Shown here: piece by piece, positions 1 to 5,818 of the stretch
How positions within the stretch are numbered: position 1 is the stretch's first letter
Layout of the letters: each line of letters opens with the position of its first letter
From: an uncultured Lachnospiraceae bacterium
GTDB lineage: Bacteria > Bacillota > Clostridia > Lachnospirales > Lachnospiraceae
Assembly (NCBI GenBank): GCA_947174615.1
Contig: CAMWJQ010000152.1
Location: 1-8,631 of the forward strand
Length of the DNA stretch: 8,631 nt
Direction of reading: 5' to 3'
Program-made: the position numbers and the translations under genes
Notes under the pieces: model-generated
Told to the model about the DNA's origin: nothing
What the model saw: only the letters and a program-made list of their open reading frames with translations
The model's database searches: none

Positions 1-453
1 GATATGCGCTATCCGATGGAGATCGCGACGCTCAACACACTCTTTTTCAAAGGCTTTTACCACCCAAGCCTGCGGACTGTACTGCCCTTTCTGAATCAAT
101 TATGCCGGAAATACATTCGCAGCTTCTATCGCCTGAGCCAGCGCAATCCCGCTGCTGCCAACCAGAAACTTGCACGTTTAAAGCAAAATCTGTATCAGAA
201 ACTGCCAAATCTCGACGAGCTGCTGCAGCAGTATTATGTGTATTATCTCTACACCAATTTTTTGGACATCTTTGAGGATTACAGCTTCTCAAAACATTTG
301 CTGTTCGGAATTGCCAAGACGCATATGCTCTGGGTGTTTTTTGCCCTGTACGCTGAACATAAAAAGCAGATCACGGTGGAAGATCTGGCAAAGGTGATTG
401 CGGTATATGAGAGAAGGGCGCCTCAGATTGAGGATGCGCTCAAGCTGCTGTGA
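1..453 (+). CDS. Probable flagellin lysine-N-methylase (FliB-like), C-terminal part
   Basis: The reading frame is open from the window edge, so the N-terminus lies outside; about 150 residues to the TGA at 451-453 are visible. The first in-frame ATG (4-6) is probably internal. The C-terminal half has a Tyr-rich stretch (QQYYVYYLYTNFLDIFEDY), then a hydrophobic helix and an Arg/Glu ending (VYERRAPQIEDALKLL). This resembles the C-terminal region of clostridial FliB-type flagellin lysine-N-methylases, which methylate lysines on flagellin. The diagnostic N-terminal Cys cluster of that family would lie outside the window, so the name rests on tail similarity recalled from family knowledge. The chemoreceptor in the same window fits a motile host. 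The next gene starts 65 bp downstream on the same strand. The coding call is secure; the family call is moderate. Confidence 0.6.
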   Translation, partial: DMRYPMEIATLNTLFFKGFYHPSLRTVLPFLNQLCRKYIRSFYRLSQRNPAAANQKLARLKQNLYQKLPNLDELLQQYYVYYLYTNFLDIFEDYSFSKHLLFGIAKTHMLWVFFALYAEHKKQITVEDLAKVIAVYERRAPQIEDALKLL

Positions 454-506
454 CAATATCATCAGACCGTATCCTGAATAAGGATTCCAACAATCAAGCA
501 CGCGCG

Positions 507-512
507 AGGAGG
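507..512 (+). promoter_or_regulatory. Perfect Shine-Dalgarno for the 41-residue small gene
   Basis: AGGAGG is followed by a 6-nt spacer (ATTCAA) and ATG at 519. The site decides the start of the small gene and rules against the earlier in-frame GTG at 450, which has no ribosome site of comparable quality. Confidence 0.8.
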
Positions 513-518
513 ATTCAA

Positions 519-644
519 ATGAAAACAACAGGCACAAATCGGCTGGTCTGCCGCATGGAGCCAAAAAACATGGGTGCATCTCCGGTGTCAAAGGACATCT
601 GGGCTAAAGTATGGGAAATCGGAAAACAGAAGGCGGACGCATGA
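519..644 (+). CDS. Small protein of 41 residues, translationally coupled to the next gene
   Basis: I do not recognise this protein. It begins with MKTTGTNRLVCRMEPKNMGA, continues through a segment with two Trp (W28, W32), and ends in KQKADA. It has no signal peptide or membrane segment and carries one Cys (C11). Two things argue that it is real: the perfect AGGAGG six bases before the ATG, and a TGA stop (642-644) overlapping the ATG (641) of the membrane protein as ATGA, the classic sign of translational coupling. The same frame extends upstream to a GTG at 450, but that start is less likely. It may be a small partner of the downstream membrane protein, or only a translated leader that sets its expression. 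Confidence 0.65.
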   Translation: MKTTGTNRLVCRMEPKNMGASPVSKDIWAKVWEIGKQKADA

Positions 645-1654
645 CGCCGTGGTATTCACTCCTGCATCTCATGGTGGATGGCGTCTGTGCCTTCACTATG
701 TTTGGCAGATTTCTGACGCCTCAAAATCAGGCAATGGACTTTCTGCTGTATAACTTCTGTGCCTTTGCACTGCAAATGCCGTTTGGTGTTTTGCTGGACT
801 GCAGTGTGTGCAAATCCAAAAGCGCTGTATCCTGTTTTGTGGCAGTCCTTGGCGTACTGTGCACCCTCCTTGGCACCATCACCCATCCGATTGTGCTGGG
901 GATTGGCAATGCCCTATTTCATATTGGCAGCGGCGTCGGCACAATCTATGAAGACCATGCGCGGCACTGGAACGGCAAAGGACTCGGCATCTTTGTCGCA
1001 CCGGGGGCGCTCGGTCTGTACATCGGAACACTTGCAGCCAAAAATGAAATTGCAGCATACCAGCTGTGGACTGTCTGCATTTTGATGCTGGTGTGCTGTG
1101 CTGCTGCCTGCAAACAGGTCCAACATAACCAACACGACTCCATCACCAGCGTAGCACGACCAAACCGGCAAATATGTGTACGCTCTCTGCCGCTGTGCTG
1201 CCTGCTCGTTGTCCTCCTGCGCTCCTATCTTGGCATGGCAGTCACCTTTTCCTGGAAAACTTCTGTTCTCGGCGGTCTGACTGCCGTACTGGCTGTTGTC
1301 CTCGGAAAAGCAGCCGGCGGAATTCTGGCAGCGCGGCATGGCATTCTGCGCGTTTCAATGGCATCCTTACTTATGGCAGCAATCGCTTATTTAGGAGCGC
1401 CCATGATGCCCTTTGGCATTGCCGCACTATTTTTATTTAATATGACAATGCCCATTACATTATATCTCATGGTTTGCCAGTTTCCAAGTATGCCGGGATT
1501 TTGCTTTGGATTCTTGACCTTTGGGCTGTTTCTTGGATTCCTTCCCGCCTTTTTTGGACGCTTTGCAATATCGGACGGACGCGTGACAGGATGTGTGGGC
1601 AGTATCCTCTCCCTGCTGATTTTATACGCCGGAATCCACCCAAAGCCCCGATAA
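641..1654 (+). CDS. MFS-like multi-pass membrane protein
   Basis: This is a 337-residue protein that is almost entirely hydrophobic, with roughly ten membrane helices, a short hydrophilic loop around residues 158-182 and a charged C-terminus (HPKPR). The first helix contains LLHLMVDGVCAFTMFGRF, reminiscent of the H-x(3)-D helix 1 of fosmidomycin-resistance-type MFS proteins. The segment LGKAAGGILAARHG (221-234) sits where an MFS cytoplasmic motif-A-like loop would be. At 337 residues it is short for a 12-helix MFS carrier (about 400). I prefer the ATG at 641 over the in-frame ATG at 611: AGAAGGCGG lies just upstream, the start overlaps the stop of the small gene as ATGA, and hydrophobic sequence begins at once. 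Substrate unknown; sugar or drug export would be a guess. Confidence 0.7.
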   Translation: MTPWYSLLHLMVDGVCAFTMFGRFLTPQNQAMDFLLYNFCAFALQMPFGVLLDCSVCKSKSAVSCFVAVLGVLCTLLGTITHPIVLGIGNALFHIGSGVGTIYEDHARHWNGKGLGIFVAPGALGLYIGTLAAKNEIAAYQLWTVCILMLVCCAAACKQVQHNQHDSITSVARPNRQICVRSLPLCCLLVVLLRSYLGMAVTFSWKTSVLGGLTAVLAVVLGKAAGGILAARHGILRVSMASLLMAAIAYLGAPMMPFGIAALFLFNMTMPITLYLMVCQFPSMPGFCFGFLTFGLFLGFLPAFFGRFAISDGRVTGCVGSILSLLILYAGIHPKPR

Positions 1655-1709
1655 TATTGATATAAAGAATTACGCTGCCAATCGTTGCGTCATAAAAAAG
1701 GAGATTCCC

Positions 1710-2063
1710 ATGACACACTGGCTTCTAAAAATGTTTGGCGCTGCCCTGCTGTTTACCATCCTTATAGAGCTGGCAGTGGCACGCCTAAGCAAAATCCGTT
1801 CCCACCAAAAACTACTGTTGGTATTGCTTGTCAATATCCTCACAAATCCCCCAGCCGTACTGCTGCACTGGCTGGGGACCCTCTATCTGCCGGCGCTCCC
1901 TGACCTATGGTTACAGCTTGGAATAGAACTTCTGGTTATTCTTCTTGAAGCGCTGATTTATTACAGTTTTTCCACCAAAAGAGAGTGGCAGCTCCGGCAT
2001 CCGGCACTGTTGTCGCTAACTGCAAATACATGTTCATGGCTTGTTGGATTCTTCATCCTATAG
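1710..2063 (+). CDS. Small four-helix membrane protein
   Basis: This protein has 117 residues. Four hydrophobic segments lie at about 9-25, 34-55, 66-86 and 97-117, the last ending at the C-terminus. Polar residues sit inside or beside helices (E20, N42, N46, E73, E80, N106), with a VNILTNPP motif at 41-48. These could form a conserved intramembrane feature, but I cannot assign a family or reaction. AAAGGAG at 1697-1703 gives a good ribosome site 6 bases before the ATG. It starts 55 bp after the MFS-like gene and ends 44 bp before the SH3-like gene, with no terminator seen, so all are probably co-transcribed. Confidence 0.7.
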   Translation: MTHWLLKMFGAALLFTILIELAVARLSKIRSHQKLLLVLLVNILTNPPAVLLHWLGTLYLPALPDLWLQLGIELLVILLEALIYYSFSTKREWQLRHPALLSLTANTCSWLVGFFIL

Positions 2064-2107
2064 CGTGTTTTTTGTTGTATTGTCAAATTACTACTGGAGG
2101 TATCTCA

Positions 2108-2914
2108 ATGAAAAAATGCTTTATTGTGCTCAATATCCTGCTGTGCTGTATGCTGTACGCTCTTCCTGTACGGGCGGACATCATCTGGGAACCCGATGAT
2201 AACTTCTACAACCGCCACGCCGCAGAGTGCACTTATGTCAATCGTATGTTCACCGCGAATGGTCCTGACGGCGTTGTCATTGTATACCAAAGCCCCGAAT
2301 CTCCGCAGATCATAACCCAGTTGGACAATGGCAGCCAAACCCAGATTTCCTTTACTTACCAAAGCCCCGATGGTATTCTATGGGGCATTTTTGAAAACGC
2401 TGACCAGACCGGCTGGCTGCCAATGGATTACATGAACGTAGTCTATGACAGCATTTCCTTTGTCGAAGACTACGCCGATGAGATTGCTGCTGAAGACGGC
2501 GTTCTGGACACGCTGTATCAGGACAAGGACATCTATCTCTGGAAATACCCCGGCTCCGAAGCATCTGACATGATACAGACAAACCGCTTCCTGCCGTCTT
2601 ACGAAAGTGTTTATCATGATGAACAGAACAGACGCTGGGGAAATGTCGGCTACTACTTGGGCATGCGCAATGTCTGGATCTGCCTTGACGATCCCACTGC
2701 GGATTTTGATACGCTCTATCCTTCCGGCGCGCCAGCAAGAGACACTGCTCAAATCAATACAAACGAACCAGACGCTGCCCAATCCATACAAGCGCCATCA
2801 AAACGCATTGTTCCAAAACAAAATACTGCGGTGGTCATGCTGACGGTCACACTGGTACTTGCCGTCATGCTTGCCACCGCAGGGCTATTGCTGATATTAA
2901 AACGCAAAAAGTAA
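2108..2914 (+). CDS. Secreted, C-terminally membrane-anchored protein with SH3-like repeats
   Basis: The protein has 268 residues. Residues 1-23 form a Sec signal peptide (MKK, hydrophobic core, cleavage after PVRA). Two regions, about 55-110 and 142-195, look like bacterial SH3-type beta domains: each has a possible short-strand pattern (VIVYQSPES, IYLWKYPGSEA), and the first ends in GWLPMDYM. A low-complexity linker (about 200-235) and one membrane helix (about 240-263) precede a KRKK tail, so the bulk should lie outside the membrane with a short basic cytoplasmic end. TGGAGG at 2095-2100 precedes the chosen ATG by 7 bases. A longer in-frame start at 1985 overlaps the preceding gene and is rejected. 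The context suggests the extracytoplasmic part of the upstream membrane operon. The role is unknown. Confidence 0.75.
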   Translation: MKKCFIVLNILLCCMLYALPVRADIIWEPDDNFYNRHAAECTYVNRMFTANGPDGVVIVYQSPESPQIITQLDNGSQTQISFTYQSPDGILWGIFENADQTGWLPMDYMNVVYDSISFVEDYADEIAAEDGVLDTLYQDKDIYLWKYPGSEASDMIQTNRFLPSYESVYHDEQNRRWGNVGYYLGMRNVWICLDDPTADFDTLYPSGAPARDTAQINTNEPDAAQSIQAPSKRIVPKQNTAVVMLTVTLVLAVMLATAGLLLILKRKK

Positions 2915-2932
2915 GAATTATTGAATCTCACT

Positions 2933-5053
2933 TTATCTTAAATGGAAGCGGTTCACCAGTTCATGCAGACGCTTGGACTGGTCTGACAGCTCCGCACTCG
3001 TCGCAGCGCTGTTCTGGGCAAAAGAAGAATTGGACTGTACTACATTGCTGATGGAATCAACATTAGTTGTAATCTGTTCCAACACGCCCTTCTGATTCTG
3101 CGAGGCGCTGCTGATCTTTGCCATAGAAGCCAATATCTCCTCTGATCCTTTTACCACAGTCATCAGGGATTTCGCCGTATTGTCCGTGATACTCATCCCA
3201 TTCTCAACTGCCTTCTGGGAGGTTGCAATCAGGGAAGCTGTCTGGTTAACCGCCTGTGCGCTCTTTGCCGCCAGCTCACGGATTTCATTCGCCACCACGG
3301 CAAAGCCCCTTCCTGCCATTCCTGCCCTCGATGCCTCGATCGACGCATTCAGGGAAAGCAGATTCGTCTGCGCAGCGATATCTTCAATGGTCTTGACAAT
3401 CTTTTCAATCTCTCCCGACGAATGACTGATCTCTGACATCGCCTGAATCAAACGTTCCATCTCCTGATTGCTCTCGTCAATATGACGGTTCACCTCAGAA
3501 ACAACATTATTTGCCTTCTGCGCATCGCTCGCATTTGCGGACACATCCTGCGACAGACTTTCAATCGAGGCTGCCAGCTGATCAATCGCTGACGCCTGTT
3601 CCGTCGCACCGTCCGATAAAATCTGCGCTCCGGAGGACACATTTTCAGAGCTTGCAGACACTTCATCCGCTGAGACAACAATCTCGTGCAGCGTTTCATT
3701 CAAAGATTCAGAAATTTTCTCAATAGATACCTGAATCGGAATAAAATCCCCTATGTAATCCTGCGTGATATTGATGTCCATATTGTTATCCGCCATCTGC
3801 GAAAGCTGTTCAGAGATATCATTCACATAATTATTGATAATGGTACTGATGTGGTTGAACGCCTGTGCCAAACGCCCCAGCTCATCCTCCGACTGAATAT
3901 CAATATGAATCTTTAAATCTCCAGCCTCCAGCTTGGCGGCGCCTTCCATGATTACCTGAATCGGATCGAGTGCCCGCCTGATAATGCGGTTCATGGATCT
4001 TAGCAGCAAAAATCCAAATACCAGTACTATGAAAGTCAGCTTCCCAGCCCCCTCAATGATTGGTCCATAAAATTCCATACCATTGACCGTCATGTGCAGT
4101 GTCCAATGCGTCTTGTCATTCACAGTCAACGGGATTGTCACACAGACACCGCCTCTTCCTGTGCCATAATTTTTCCTTGCTTTAATCAGCGCACGGCTGC
4201 TTCTAAGCTCTCCCTCAGGCAATTCATCAAGCTTGTGTGCATCCGTCTCCATGGTATTATATCCCACCTCTGAGACCGTCTTTCCAACCGTCGTGTTATC
4301 GGCAGAATCCACGAGAATTGTTTTGTCCTCCGCGAGCGCTACCAGATGCGCCGACTTATAATCCGTGCTGATCAGCAGCTGCTCCTGCATCTTATCCAAT
4401 GCCACATCGACACCACACACGCCAAGAAACTGCCCCTGCGCATCCCAGAGCGGCGCAATAATGCTGATCATCATAATGTTCTGTCCCATCAGCTCATACA
4501 CATAAGGGTCCATAATATACGGCGCCCCGCTCTGTTTGATCTGCTTCCAGTACTCTTTATCATAATTATCAAAAGCATCCTCATGCTTCTCAAAAACATA
4601 TCCTGTCTTTTCCTCATTCGGATAGACAACTGCCTCATAAGCCATATCTTTTTTGTGCACACTGTACGGCACACCATCTGCATCCGCAATGGCATTTTGC
4701 TCAAAATAGGCAAATGCAGTCGTAAATCCATCGCCGCCCTCCAAAAGCCCCACCAGGGCTGTATCAATTGCTCCTCTCTGCTCCTTGGGGTCCAATGTGG
4801 AAATATTCCTGAGTGCGCCCGCAAAGCCCACCACCTTTCCATACGCTTCCTCAATATCACTCACCAGCAAAAAAGCATTCTCATAAGCAACTGCAGACAA
4901 TTTCTCCCGATTCACCCGCACCAGCGACTTTGCAGAGAGCAAGGCAGACATCATAATTGTAAGCAAAAAAATAACAGCCGTAATCACTGCCATCTTCGTG
5001 ATAATCTTCTGACTGAGGCTGTTATTGTCCTTAAAATTCCATTCCTTAGACAT
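2933..5053 (-). CDS. Methyl-accepting chemotaxis protein (dCache-HAMP-MA)
   Basis: A complete transmembrane chemoreceptor of 706 residues. Helix 1 spans about 20-41, followed by an extracytoplasmic dCache-type sensor (about 45-330), helix 2 (about 338-352), HAMP (about 353-407, containing SEDELGRLAQAFN) and a long coiled-coil signalling domain to the end. The hairpin tip is clear at about 558-600: IAAQTNLLSLNASIEASRAG followed by MAGRGFAVVANEIRELAAKS. This is the contact site for CheA and CheW; the usual Glu after RAG is Met here. In the sensor, YDKEYWKQIKQSGAPYIMDP aligns with the Cache_1 ligand region, but I do not see the R-x-W-Y arginine of the amino-acid-binding class, so the ligand is open. 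There is no C-terminal pentapeptide tether for CheR. The ribosome site is modest (GGGGG, 7-base spacer). It is convergent with the preceding operon, only 18 bp apart. Confidence 0.95.
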   Translation of the reverse strand: MSKEWNFKDNNSLSQKIITKMAVITAVIFLLTIMMSALLSAKSLVRVNREKLSAVAYENAFLLVSDIEEAYGKVVGFAGALRNISTLDPKEQRGAIDTALVGLLEGGDGFTTAFAYFEQNAIADADGVPYSVHKKDMAYEAVVYPNEEKTGYVFEKHEDAFDNYDKEYWKQIKQSGAPYIMDPYVYELMGQNIMMISIIAPLWDAQGQFLGVCGVDVALDKMQEQLLISTDYKSAHLVALAEDKTILVDSADNTTVGKTVSEVGYNTMETDAHKLDELPEGELRSSRALIKARKNYGTGRGGVCVTIPLTVNDKTHWTLHMTVNGMEFYGPIIEGAGKLTFIVLVFGFLLLRSMNRIIRRALDPIQVIMEGAAKLEAGDLKIHIDIQSEDELGRLAQAFNHISTIINNYVNDISEQLSQMADNNMDINITQDYIGDFIPIQVSIEKISESLNETLHEIVVSADEVSASSENVSSGAQILSDGATEQASAIDQLAASIESLSQDVSANASDAQKANNVVSEVNRHIDESNQEMERLIQAMSEISHSSGEIEKIVKTIEDIAAQTNLLSLNASIEASRAGMAGRGFAVVANEIRELAAKSAQAVNQTASLIATSQKAVENGMSITDNTAKSLMTVVKGSEEILASMAKISSASQNQKGVLEQITTNVDSISNVVQSNSSFAQNSAATSAELSDQSKRLHELVNRFHLR

Positions 5054-5139
5054 AGTAGTTCCCCCATGAAATCATTTGTTTTATGTATCACATTTTCTCG
5101 CAGCCTTCCAAAAAACGCTCAGATGTAAAATGTAATATT

Positions 5140-5168
5140 ATTATATCTATATTTTTCCAAGAAGTCAA
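5140..5168 (-). promoter_or_regulatory. Sigma-A promoter of the chemoreceptor gene
   Basis: On the minus strand TTGACT (5163-5168) and TATAAT (5140-5145) are separated by exactly 17 bases, close to the vegetative consensus. Transcription should start near 5133, leaving an untranslated leader of about 80 bases before the ATG at 5053. I saw no flagellar sigma-D (TAAA / GCCGATAA) motif here. Confidence 0.8.
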
Positions 5169-5188
5169 TCATTTCACAGAGATGTTTA

Positions 5189-5351
5189 GCTCAAAGGTAA
5201 CAGTTCAGCCTTCGGCTTCCTGTTACTAGCATCAAGCCATGCAAAACCACTTCGTGGTGGCTTGATGCATTTCAACCTCCACGTTTTCTAACGGACTTCG
5301 CAGCATAGTGCGAAGTCCTGGGCTGAACTGTAACGCTCAAAGGTTACAGTT
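5189..5351 (+). repeat. Nested palindromic repeat: three hairpins inside a long-range stem, flanked by direct repeats
   Basis: The flanking direct repeats are GCTCAAAGGTAACAGTT (5189-5205) and GCTCAAAGGTTACAGTT (5335-5351), 16/17 identical. Between them 5197-5210 pairs with 5321-5334 (14 bp, one mismatch). Inside that stem are three hairpins. In the first, GTAACAG (5197-5203) pairs with CTGTTAC (5220-5226) around AGCC-TTC-GGCT; it competes with the long stem for the same bases. In the second, 5229-5238 pairs with 5259-5268 (10 bp), with an inner ACCAC-TTC-GTGGT. In the third, GGACTTCGC (5293-5301) pairs with GCGAAGTCC (5310-5318). AACTGTAAC (5326-5334) also pairs with GTTACAGTT (5343-5351). 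The design is that of a mobile intergenic palindromic repeat (BIME/MITE-like). No ORF or transposase is present. Confidence 0.75.
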
Positions 5352-5418
5352 GGTGTTACAATTCACACCAACGCCAGTTTTTATCAGCGTATGAGTTATT
5401 GAGGTGTGAATTATAACA
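5343..5418 (+). repeat. Second palindromic unit adjoining the first
   Basis: TGTTACAATTCACACC (5354-5369) pairs with GGTGTGAATTATAACA (5403-5418), 15 of 16 bases. Overlapping this, GTTGGTGT (5349-5356) and ACACCAAC (5365-5372) form a perfect 8-bp hairpin with an 8-base loop. The same bases can therefore fold in two alternative ways. The unit begins with GTTACAG directly after the GCTCAAAG spacer (5335-5342), so it looks like a second member of a mosaic array. No poly-T tract follows, so it is not a typical terminator. Confidence 0.65.
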
Positions 5419-5568
5419 GATTTTGCACATGCTAACACTCAATCTGGTCAAAAATTAGAATTGTGAACTGCCGGTTTCGAACCATACAGCCCACAACTAT
5501 AATTTCTGTCAGGTTGAAGTACGAGTTTCTTTGACCTTTATATATGAAAAAACGTCACAATCGCACCG
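5419..5568. other. Intergenic stretch without a recognised gene
   Basis: About 150 bp separate the palindromic block from the shared box. I see no gene of useful length, tRNA or terminator. It contains a short palindrome (GGTTTCGAACC, 5473-5483), a sequence vaguely like the downstream box (AATTTCTGTCAGGTTG, 5501-5516), and the first 25 bases of a 15-codon ORF (5544-5591) without a ribosome site. Composition becomes AT-rich here. Confidence 0.5.
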
Positions 5569-5588
5569 TTGGTCAATTCTGTCCCTTG
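5569..5588 (+). promoter_or_regulatory. Shared 20-bp box, copy A, upstream of the propeptide gene
   Basis: The sequence TTGGTCAATTCTGTCCCTTG is 18/20 identical to copy B at 7840-7859. The first eight bases fit TTG-RY-CAA, a palindrome; copies A and B carry opposite versions of it. The terminal TTG, read as TTGTAA (5586-5591), can serve as a -35 with TAACAT (5608-5613) as a weak -10, spacing 16. The box ends 62 bases before the propeptide ATG. The likeliest reading is an operator of the neighbouring regulator overlapping the -35. A repeat end or a small coding segment is the alternative. Confidence 0.5.
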
Positions 5589-5650
5589 TAATTTTCTAAA
5601 ACTTTGATAACATTAATTTATAAACATAAGAAATGGAGGTTTGCTGTAAA

Positions 5651-5818
5651 ATGAAAAGTTCTAAGTTAAGAAAATGGCTGGTTCTGTTTGCACTGATTAT
5701 TTTTATCCAAAATGGAGCCATCGTCGTGCAAAATACTGGCAATACTGCTGAAACTGGTTTTGAAGAAGGGGTTGCTCCTTGTAGTGATTTTCCACAGCAA
5801 GATTTCCCTTATACGTGA
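5651..5818 (+). CDS. Secreted small propeptide, candidate signalling peptide
   Basis: This 55-residue protein has the shape of an exported signal-peptide precursor. It has a basic N-terminus (MKSSKLRK), a hydrophobic core (WLVLFALIIFI, 9-19) and a polar, acidic remainder. The C-terminus is CSDFPQQDFPYT, in which DFP occurs twice three residues apart. RRNPP propeptides such as PapR are of similar size, exported by Sec, and yield a mature peptide from the C-terminus; the PapR end (SDLPFEH/ADLPFEF) has a comparable D-L/F-P-aromatic pattern. This is suggestive, not proof. TGGAGG (5634-5639) precedes the chosen ATG by 11 bases; an in-frame ATG at 5633 overlaps that site and is less likely. Its last four codons overlap the end of the opposing regulator gene. 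A bacteriocin-like or unrelated secreted peptide remains possible. Confidence 0.7.
   Translation: MKSSKLRKWLVLFALIIFIQNGAIVVQNTGNTAETGFEEGVAPCSDFPQQDFPYT

Noticed and set aside
450..518. GTG at 450 as start of the small gene, overlapping the FliB-like stop as GTGA
   Set aside because: The perfect AGGAGG at 507-512 places the start at ATG 519.
611..640. ATG at 611 as start of the MFS-like protein
   Set aside because: It adds ten polar residues (MGNRKTEGGR) and has no ribosome site, whereas ATG 641 has one and overlaps the preceding stop.
914..1339. A 141-codon antisense frame within the MFS-like gene
   Set aside because: Its composition is that of a complementary shadow; the + strand frame encodes coherent membrane helices.
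1985..2107. Longer N-terminus for the SH3-like protein
   Set aside because: It overlaps the 117-residue gene and would bury the clear signal peptide that starts at 2108 behind TGGAGG.
2352..2791. Two overlapping antisense frames of 128 and 137 codons
   Set aside because: Both are shadows of the SH3-like exoprotein, which has a signal peptide, a membrane anchor and a good ribosome site.
4346..5128. A 260-codon open frame on the + strand
   Set aside because: It lies opposite the N-terminal third of the chemoreceptor, is rich in His, Ile and Arg as expected for an antisense shadow, and has no ribosome site.
5189..5418. CRISPR array or rho-independent terminator
   Set aside because: There are no regularly spaced identical repeats with unique spacers, and no poly-T tract follows the stems.
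5466..5490. tRNA-like T-arm sequence (GGTTTCGAACC) as a tRNA or att remnant
   Set aside because: On the minus strand GGTTCGAAACC resembles a T-loop, but the flanking bases do not form a 5-bp T stem and no acceptor or anticodon arm is found.
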